Shown here: positions 55,217-64,000 of the stretch, in pieces
Numbering within the stretch: the first letter of the stretch is position 1
Layout of the letters: each line of letters starts with the position of its first letter
Origin: Reclinomonas americana ATCC 50394
Taxonomy: Eukaryota > Jakobida > Jakobea > Jakobida
Length of the DNA stretch: 64,000 nucleotides
Assembly (NCBI GenBank): GCA_048213135.1
Contig: PS015054.1
Coordinates: 257,812 to 321,811, forward strand
Direction: 5' to 3'
Program-made: the position numbers and the translations under genes
Notes under the pieces: model-generated
What the model was told of the DNA's origin: nothing
Databases searched by the model: none
The model's input: only the letters and a program-made list of their open reading frames with translations

Positions 55217-58200
55217 GTCTCCCTGTCGCCCAACGTTGATGGATTCGATCTGGCGTCGTTGTTCGGTCCGGCAATCACTGTCGTCTCCGCCGCGCAATCG
55301 TTTACGCCAGTCGGGGCAGTGCAGCCTACATCCGCCACCAAGCCCGACTGGAACCGGTGCTCCGAGGCCGCCCTGTCATTTTTGTGCGATCTCATGGCAC
55401 ATGTCCGCCGTTCCACGGAGGTCTACAGTGTCTTTTGCTCGACGCTCACCGACCGCGCCCTCGGCCGCGCTGTGCGACTCATCTCGCTCATCGACACGAT
55501 GGATAAGCGCCGTTTCGTTGAATGTCGGGCACTTTTTCCTCTGCGATCTCGTCCTGACTTGCGCTGTTGACGTTCATAGCCATCATGAAGAAACTGCGCG
55601 ACTTTGCGCATGCTTTCCGCAGCGTGTTGTCGCGTGAACCACAGGATGCCGAAGTAGAGGTGCGCGCCGCCGCCTGGACTGTGTAAATATGTGGGTGTCT
55701 CATAGAACATGTGCAGGAGCGCATGTTCCGTGCGTTTTTGGCAGTCCACGGCGGCCAGTGGCGCATCAATAGCACGGTGGATGAGTGCGTACTCATTGGA
55801 CCCACGCTGCTGCACATGCTCCAGACGCACTCGCCACTGCTGTCGGTGGCGTACGCGGCGCTCCTGCAGTCGATTCGTTCATCGCTCGTGAGTTTCCCAC
55901 CAATCATACAGTTGCCTGTCTGTCGTCTGCGTTCTTGTTGACTCGTGTGGCGTGCTGCAGAACGGTGACAACGAGGCGTTGTGGTCGGCGTGCAATGCGC
56001 AGTTGGCCACTTTCGTGGTGCTGGCTGGCACGCAGAGTGCACGGTTGGACTTTGTGCGTGGCTTGAGCGAGGCGATGCAGTCGTGCAACCTGGCGAATCT
56101 CCATGGTCAGCGGCGTATTGCGTTTGCGCAAACACTGGAGGTGCTGCGTGTGGCGGCTGTTGCCAAGCGGCCTTCCAGCGGACTCTTGAAGAGTCTCCGC
56201 GGCAACGGTGCGTCGGGGGAGATCTTCGCGCACGTGTGTGTGTTCGCGCACGCGCGAGTGTGTGTGTGACGAGTAATCTCTTGCAGTGTTTACGCAACGC
56301 GCCGTCAGCGAAACATTCTCGGTTTCGTTCCGCAAGTCGCCGTCCATGGATTTGCGGTCTGCACGATCGGAGAGTGTGTCGGATGCGGGTCGCAAGTTTC
56401 GCAGCTGCTGTCGTTGGTTTTTGTTTGCCTACCTGCTCGAGTAACACGTGGGGTGGGGTGCAGACACTTTTTTGCCCTGCCGGCATTCGACAGCGACGAA
56501 GGCGACAGTGCTCCCGACGCCACAACATACGCGTCGGCTCTCAGTGAGCCTTCTGCAGAATCCGCGGACCTCATTCCGTTGCTCAACACGCTGCTGAACG
56601 ACATTGTTGGCCAGGTCTCTCATCATCCTCCTCTCGCCTCTTGCTCATTGTTCTATTGTCGGTTCACCATGTGCTCTGTCGACAGTTGCTGCTGTTGGCG
56701 GACTCGCGAGACGATCCGGACGCGGAAATCAGCGACTATGCGCTGTACAACTCGGTTGTTTTCCTGCGGGATGTTCCGTTTGTTGATCCCGCCAACAGGT
56801 GTGTCTTTCTGTGTGTCGTCGTCTGCCACAGTCGCGTGCTCACTGGTTATATGCCACTGTAGTGCCCTCAGCTCGGTGTCTGTTGCAACTGCCCTGGCAC
56901 TGCTGAACCGCAGTGTGGGCGCTCGTCAGCTGGTGGTTGTGGAACCGAGCAAGTCGGCGCCGCTTGTGCCGAGCACGCCAGCAACGCCGGCGAATGCAAC
57001 TCTCAGCACCGCCGTGTTGAGCACACCTATGACGGCTCCACCCCCTGCACCGCCAGCGCCACCACCACCCCCACCAACAAAGAAGGGTGAGTGACAGTGT
57101 GTGTGTGTGTGTGTGTCGTCTGTGCGCTGGACGATGCAGCGATGTGACAATGGTGTATCCACCAGCTGCCACTGCTGGCTCAGCATCCGGGCCGCCGCCG
57201 CCTCCCATGACGCCGGCGAAGAAGACGAATGTCGGTGCTCTGTGCGAGCTGCTCGACAGTCTGATGACTGTGGTGAACACGCTGGATGCATTCTTGCACC
57301 GTGTGCCTGAGGCGGAGTTGATCAGCCGTGGTCGCCTGGTGGACTTGGTGCGTGGGAATGAGATGCAGGTGCAGCTTTCGAAAAATTCGGCGCTGACTTT
57401 CCTCGCAGCTGCTGCACATTGTGGGCGACGAGTGGACGCGACTGGAAGATGCCTACCTCGACGCCGTCTCTCAGTCCTCCTCGGTTGACACATCGGCAGC
57501 CGGTATGTCAAATGTGTGCGAGCGTGTTGTGAAGTGTTGCTAACTGAGCGATTGCCGCTGTCAGCTGCCTTTGTCACGGCCTACACGGAAGCCGTGCCGA
57601 AGCTGCTGTCCCGCGTCACGTCGTTCATCGGCCGCGAGATTCACTGTGTGCAGGCCATTGAGGATGTGGAGGTGGCACGGGCAGTCGCGCGAGCTGGAGA
57701 ACCGACCGCAGCCACCACTGCCGCCGACGCCGCTGCTGCCGCCGCTACTACGTCGGAGTCGGTTCGTTGGTCACCCCCGCCAAAGTGATAATTGTTGAAT
57801 TATTGGCTCATGTGCACCCTACTTCTCGGGTTTGCAGAAGTCGACACGCACGCCCGCTACGGTTCTTCCGCAGCTGATTGGCGCCGTGTCGACCGTGCCG
57901 ACACTGCGTCTGCGGCCTGGGCGTGCACTGATTGAGCAGGTCGTCAAGTCAGTCGGTGCGCAGTGAAGCAGATAGCCAGCCGTGCGTCTGTCGTGAGTCT
58001 GACCTGAGTGTGGTGAATAGGGCTGGCGCAGGGCGACATCTCCCTTCCACGTTGGCACCTGGGCTCCTCCTGGTCGCCAACGGGCGCCTTTGACGGTGCG
58101 CTGCGCTCGGCTCGTTTGGTCAACTACCGCTCGCTGCTGTTGCACGGTATGCACGGCAACCCGACATGCAACTGGCTCTCGACGCTGTCCGTGGTGCAGG

Positions 58201-61200
58201 CACTGCGAGTTGTGTTGTGTGGGTTGTCTCTGCGCTTCTTGTTCTCCTCTCATGCATCGTCGTGTGACAGTCGCTTCTGGCGGTGTGCACACGCGTTGTT
58301 GGACGTCAGCCGAAAAAGACTGACGGAGCGGGCGCGTCTGCTTCACCGGCTGCGGCCGACAGCGGGTCACCAACCAAGACGACATCAGCGCAGCCGGGGG
58401 TACCGGAGAGCACACTCGAGCGCCTCCTGCACGTGCTGCTGGGACGAGGCGCCGATGATCGTCTCTCGGCTGCAGACGACCAGCTGCGCGCCCTCACCAA
58501 CGCGACGGCCGCTGCTCTGGGCAAGACCAAGGCCCGCGCTCTGTTGGAGGTGACATGCCACCGCCCTCTGCGTGTGTGATGAGTGCGTGTGTGTGACTCT
58601 CCTGTTGACGCAGGCGATATTGAGTGTGGAGGCGGCGGAGCGTACGTTGGGTCTGCTGGTGGAGCATTCGGCCGAACTCGAACCGGCGACCGTGACAAGC
58701 GGCGCAAAGGAATGCCTGGCACACCTGATCAGCGTGGCCGAGTCGCAGCCGACTGCTCTTGCGCTCTACTTTGGTGACACTCACGAATTCGAGACGCTCG
58801 GCGACGAGTCGTTGATCATGTCGTGGGTGTCTCAGCGGCCCGAGAGCCAACTGCTGGACATTATCGGCTCGGTGCTGGTGGACAAGCAGCTGTCGCACTT
58901 GCATTCCGACATGCTCACATTGGTCCGACACTTGTCCGGCTCTGGTGAGTGCACTTGCCAATGCGCGACATTGCGTGGTATTGTTGCTCATTCGGGCGCA
59001 TGTGCCTCTCTGCTCCAGCTGGCAGCCACGTGCAGTCGCTGATGGTGACCTTCCTCATGAACGAGGAAATCTTGAGTTGCGTGTCGTTGGCAGCGGACAA
59101 GGCATATCCTCTCATGTTACTGAGCGTTGTTGTCTCGCAGCGAACTTGCTGCGCCAGACGATTGTCTCGGTCGCCGAGGAAGCGCCAGGTGCCATCACCC
59201 CGGAGGCTCGATGTGCGACATTCCGAACGGAGCTGCTCAACTGCCTGCGTTCAGCGCTGCTCTCGAGTGGCTCCGCTGACCGGTTCGTCGTGCACGGCTG
59301 ACATGTGTTTTCTGTTCTGTGCACTTATTCTGGTGCTGTTGCCTGTTCATTTCAGCGCCGGTGGTAGCGAAGCTCCGGTTCCAGTCGCCGCCTCCAGTGG
59401 ATTGGTTCCGGTGTTCCTGACGTCTCTCCTGTCGCTGGTCAGCGGCAAGTGTTTCATGACGTACAAGGAGCTGCGAGTTGCGTGCTCGTACTTGCGCGTG
59501 CATGCGTGTGTACATGCATAGTCGGTGAAACTGAACACCGCACAGGACTACTGCGACTTTTTGTTGTCGGTCAACTTTGCCGCCGAGCTTGTGAAGCTTC
59601 TGCAGGCCATTGCTAATTCCCTGCTGGCAAATGCTGAGGCGACAAGCGCTGCCTGGCTCGCTGCGGTCACCGCATTGTCACGCGTGTGCAACGAAACTGT
59701 GCAGTCGGTGGCGCCCGCCGAGGCTCCCAAGTCTCTGGCGGCCGCTGCAGCCGAGGGCAAGGAAGACGGTGCTGTGGAGATTGTGCGCACGTCGTTGTTT
59801 ATCTGTGTGTTTTGTATTGATGTTGGCGATCATGTGCAGACATCGCGGAGACCATTGTGGACTCGGATAGCACCGGCGATGAATTTGAAGACATGTTCGG
59901 CGCACCCACCCAGGTGCCAGTCGCACCGGGACAGAAAGTGGTGAGGCGTTGCTGACTGGTTCTTTGTTGGAGATTGTTGATGCTAACAGTGGATGGATTC
60001 TTCGCGTGCACAGCATCATCACGGCGGAGCCATGTGCACGTTCGCCAGCACCGGGCAAGAGTACTGCGAGCAGTCGTGGTACTACTGCTACACCTGTGGC
60101 CTTGTCGGCAACAGTGGCGCGTGCACTGCGTGCGCCAAGACATGCCACCGTGGGCACGATGTGGCGTACTCACGTACGTCGTCGTTCTACTGTGACTGCG
60201 GCGCAAACTCGTGTGCGGGCAAGGGGCAGTGCAAGTTCTTCCCGAGTGGTGCGCCGGTGGCTGCGTCGGCGCCCAGTTCAGCCAAGTTACATCTCTTGCG
60301 CGCGCTTTTCGCTTGCTTGTTCTGCTCTCTGAATCCGTCGTTTCCAATTGTTGCAGAACGACGCCCACACTGACGTCTGTGAACGCTGCGCCCTCATCAT
60401 CGTCGTCCTCCTCGTCGTCGCACGCGCATCGCGTTGTTCGCAAGATTGCGCGCTCAGCCAGCAAGGAGGTGTGCTGAGATGTGGTGGCAGTTAGACACAC
60501 CTCGTCCACTGTGATTTGACATGTGATGATGCTTGCAGCCTGCCGCCAAGGAACCCGCAAGGGAGGTGCCGGCAGTGACGGCGGCGTCGGCGGCGGCAAT
60601 CAAGATCGGTCCACCAGCCAGTGCGCTTGCGCATGTGGCCGCCGGGCTGTTGGGGGCGTACTCGGATAGCGACGATGAGACCTCGTTCGATCCGGTGGTT
60701 TCTGGACGCGGCTCGTCGACCTCGACAACCACCGTCATCACTGATGCGGTCAAGGAGCAAGTGTGCGCTGGTCTGGTGGAGACGGCTTTGGTCGACAAGC
60801 TGGTGACACTGTCGGAGATTGTGATGAAAGCCTACAGCGACAGTCGCGTGCAGGGTCGTCCAGGTGCGACTCACATTGTCCGCTGTGCTGCGCCTGAGTG
60901 ATCCCTATTGACTCCCAACAACCCATGCAGAGGCTGCGGGCGAATCACTCGACGTTATGAGCACCACGCTGATCAACGCCACGGCCTCCAGCAACTCGGT
61001 GTTCACACGTCGGCAGTTCTTTTCACCGGGCACGTTCGACGTGTCGTTCCGCCAGGAGGCCGGTCGCGATCACCGCAACCTCAAGAAGCTGCTGAGTGCC
61101 GGTCGTCTGCTGTTGTCGTATGTCACGGCCAACACCGACAATGTCACAGCCATGCTGGAGCAGGACCAGGTCTCGTGCACACTCTTCTCTCTCTGTGTGT

Positions 61201-64000
61201 GCACTGTGTGCTCTGTTGGTGGTTGCTGACGTGCGGTGCTGCAGGTACACCTATTCCGGACGAGCTCGCTGTGTGCCACCTCGACCGATCACCGTGACCG
61301 ATCGGCGGCCCAAGCGCTTGCCGCCTACAAGCTGCCGTACGAGGCCTTCTGGTTGCAATTCCATCCCTCGCGATCCGAGTTCCTCGCCGCCTGCGGTCTG
61401 CGCAACTGCTCGGTGTTGGTGCTGCACAACAATCGTGTCGAACGCGAGGTGTCCATCACTCTCGGTCTCGACATGGTGGAGGTACGATTGTTTGTGGGGT
61501 GTGTGTGTGTGTGTGCGCGCGCGCGCTCCTTTTGTGTCTCCAACACTGGTGTTGCAGGAGCCGGCCTACCTTCTCAAGTGTTTCTGGTTGCGTGGCTCGG
61601 ACACGCAGCTGGTGGTCGTCTGCAACCGCTTCGTCAAGGTCTTTGACCTGGCGGTGGACACGTTCTGCCCGAAGCACAACTTTGTTGTGTTGGAGGAGCC
61701 GATTCGCGACGCGACCGTGGCCGACTTTGGCGATCACCGAGTCATGTTTGTGATGACTGAGAGCGGCGCAGTGCTGCAGCAACAAATGTTCGACATTGTC
61801 GACGGCGATGGTGGACCGTGCATCATGTCGTGTACCGTGGAAGTGCCGCGCACGGGTTCTCGGTGAGGCCAGTCGTGTGCATGTGTGTGTGTGCGTGTGC
61901 GTGTGTGTTTTCTGATTCGTATTGACCTGTATCAGCAATCCGGGCGTCGCACTGTACTACCACCCGTCGCTGCAGTTGCTGCTGGCCACATTTGCGCAGG
62001 AGCGTAAACTCGCTCTGCGACTTGACGTTGCGTTGCACCTAGTCTCTTGCTGTCTGTCTGTGTCTGTTGCCGACTGATTCAGTTCTGCGCTGCAGCCTAC
62101 GACTTGCGAGGTTGTCGGTTCATTTGAGTTCCAGAACGGTGACGATGGAGAGAGCGCTGTGGCCAAGGATGCGCCGCTGTTGCACTTTGGTGTTGTTGAC
62201 GAGTTCCCGTCGCTGTTGCTGGCTTCATCGCTCAAGAACAAGCGGCCGTACGCCATGTCGTGGACCGGCGACAAGTTGGTGGTGCAGCCACTCACAGTTG
62301 CGTGCTGAGTGAGCGAGTGTGTGCGAGAGCAGCAACTCACTGTGCGCATGCAGACGGACGAATCTCCGGCGTTCGGCTCCGTGTGCCCTGCCATTGTTGG
62401 TGGGGTGCCGTGGACCATGGTGCTGCACGAAGATGGCTCGCTTAGTGCCTGGCGACTTACTGATGTGCGACTGCGAACTCTTCGCGTCGGCGTGCGCTCT
62501 CCTCACCTGCTGGCGCGCAAGAGCGAGTTCTTCTCGCGCGCGTTTGCCACCATGGCCAGAGAAGATGTGCGTCTACGTAGTCATCGGAGCAGCAGCAGCT
62601 TCTGCTCGAAGAGTGTCCTCATTTCTCGAATCGCTTGCAGAGTGCCAGCGAACCGTCGATCGACGCTTTCGAGCGCAGCCAATGCGACAAGGGCAGCATT
62701 GTGTACAGCGGCGATTTCTCGTCCGTGTACAGCGCCTCGCAGCTGCGTAGACGTCTGACCAGCAATCCGGAAGATGGACACGTTGAGTCACCGGTGGAGC
62801 GACCGACGCTGCACATTGCGTGCCAGAAGGCCGATTTGGTAAGTGTTCACTCTCCTCTTGTTTTGCACTCTCGGTTACTGAAGCACCCCGATGTTTTGAG
62901 CGCAGGTAATGGTGGGCGCTCGAGTGTTCCTGGGCCACGGCTCACCCAACAACATTCCGTCGTACATTCAACTCACCAACTCGGGACGCATGATTCCGAC
63001 GATGCAAAACTGTGAGCGCTTCTACGACGTGCCGCTCTCGCTGAATGAGATTCGTGAGGCAATGAGCAACGGCAACAAGGTTTGGCGTGTGCGTGACGAA
63101 GACTTGACGCACGAGTACGCATCCTCAACTGCCCCATCGCAGTTTTCTCTCACGTTTGGTCCGCCACCCACTGGCAACGCCGGCTGGATCAATGCGGTTG
63201 ACGTGTATGTGCGTGCGCGTCCCGAATTCGAGGCGTCCATCGGTGCGAGCTCCGCGGCATCTCTGCAGCACGGTAATCAAACGCACACACGCGCGCGTCT
63301 GTTGTTGTGGTTCGATGCTGACCACGATTCTCAGCGGCGGCCACGGGAACCGTAGATCCGCATCTGCTGTCTCTCATTCGAGACACAGAGCCGCCTCGCG
63401 AGCTTGCCTCGCTCGTCGACTGCGTGAGTGTCGTTGGTTCGGCGCTGTCCGTCGTACCGCGCGCTGCCACTGAGGTGCGTGCATATATATTCAGTGAACG
63501 TGAGCGTGCAGGTTCGCCGCTCACTGTGCTGTGACAGGCTGTCCGCGAGCGTGTGAGACGTCTTGGTGCGCGTGTGCTGGGCGACCCCGAGTTTGACGCC
63601 GTCGCCGCCGTCATGAAGCGTGCACTCTTCTTCCTGCCCTCGGGTGGCGTCTCCGTGAGTCTGCCCGAGCTCAAGGCCGAACTCGGATTGGCCTTTGTTG
63701 ATGATGTGGCACGGGTGCGTAACGAGCCACCCATCCAGCATTCTCTCTCACGCCTGTCTTCTGATGTGTGTGTTTGTGCGCAGTTGTCTCGTGCGCCGCT
63801 CTCCGTCGGTGATCTCGAGGCTGCCGTGCTGGTCCTCCGCAAGGTCAGTGTTGCCGCCGGGTGTGTGTGTGTGTGTGTGTGTATATCGTTGCTTCTCACC
63901 GAGAGTGTGTGGTGTCGCAGGCATGCAGCCGCGGTGTCAACGTGGTGCACTCGTTCGCATCACTGCAGTACGTGCTCGATTCGTACACGACCTTGTGTCA
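52965..64000 (+). CDS. UBR4: UBR4 (p600) N-recognin E3 ligase, N-terminal ~2,700 residues; runs off the window
   Basis: Forty-two exons join in phase; about 2,701 residues lie in the window (human UBR4 5,183). A UBR box in exon 60014-60285, near residue 1,700 as in human, has its Zn Cys/His set: CTFASTGQEYCEQSW, CYTCGLVG, CTACAKTCHRGHDV, FYCDCG. Downstream matches are FWLRGSDTQLVVVCNRFVKV, NNIPSYIQLTNSGRMI and NAGWINAVDVYVRARPEF. UBR4 is a giant calmodulin-binding ligase of the N-degron and quality-control pathways. The start MSEPGGGGSD has an in-frame alternative at 52926. Exon starts: 52965, 53304, 53547, 53925, 54357, 54535, 54850, 55218, 55580, 55717, 55961, 56287, 56464, 56686, 56863, 57140, 57409, 57565, 57838, 58021, 58271, 58614, 59019, 59141, 59356, 59522, 59840, 60014, 60357, 60539, 60931, 61245, 61558, 61936, 62096, 62354, 62641, 62906, 63335, 63538, 63784, 63921. 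Confidence 0.95.
55183..55213. repeat. (CA)n microsatellite before a UBR4 acceptor
   Basis: A CT run followed by about 15 CA units ends four bases before acceptor GCAG at 55217. CT-then-CA tracts next to acceptors recur in this genome. Confidence 0.9.

Noticed and set aside
1-64000. CRISPR arrays, insertion sequences, phage genes, tRNA or rRNA genes
   Set aside because: No direct repeats with regular spacers, no transposase or integrase motifs, and no cloverleaf or rRNA-like sequence was seen by eye. A covariance-model search would be needed to exclude small RNAs.

Overview
The window is nuclear DNA of a unicellular eukaryote. About twenty protein-coding genes lie on both strands and are cut by roughly 230 short GT-AG introns by my count, mostly 45-100 nt and often made of TG/CA or CT tracts. 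There are no operons, no ribosome-binding sites and no bacterial gene order. Exons are GC-rich. Only eukaryotic families fit many of the products: proteasome subunits PSMD7/RPN8 and PSMA2, MMS19, UBR4, a copine, a kinesin, a CDKL kinase and cytosolic alpha-mannosidase MAN2C1. The lineage cannot be fixed from the sequence. A free-living amoeboid or flagellate protist is a reasonable guess, no more.

Layout. 1-180 is the 3' end of an unknown gene (+). 451-1032 EF-hand protein (-). 1473-3143 PSMD7 (+). 3443-5379 secreted haem peroxidase (-). 5621-7655 RING-H2 protein (-). 8056-9600 PSMA2 (+). 9817-10728 RsmE-type rRNA methyltransferase (-). 10806-15292 MMS19 (+). 15459-16529 unknown (-). 16697-19085 copine/VWA plus U-box protein (-). 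19233-21211 unknown helical protein (-). 21269-25699 large ABC-type ATPase plus TOPRIM/DUF4435-like protein (-). 25886-26335 (+) and 26446-26610 (-) small genes. 26882-27399 YbaB/EbfC (+). 27520-32334 MAN2C1 (-). 32478-35751 VWA protein (+). 35805-39763 degenerate kinesin (-). 39841-41527 IQ-motif protein (+). 41564-45096 ankyrin-PH protein (-). 45360-49923 secreted H-type-lectin-like protein (+). 50143-52784 CDKL-like kinase (+). 52965 to the window end: first ~2,700 residues of UBR4 (+).

Packing is tight. Divergent start codons are separated by as little as 77 bp (10729-10805 and 39764-39840), and convergent stops by 36-53 bp. Ubiquitin/proteasome functions recur (PSMD7, PSMA2, RING, U-box, UBR4), but nothing shows they form a cluster.

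Gene models were built by hand by following splice phase from exon to exon. Where the reading phase closes over many exons the model is strong; doubtful junctions are named in each entry. The most unusual gene is the ATPase-TOPRIM protein at 21269-25699. Its motif order matches OLD/PARIS-type defence ATPase-nucleases, yet it is split by 24 introns and carries a ~490-residue N-terminal extension.
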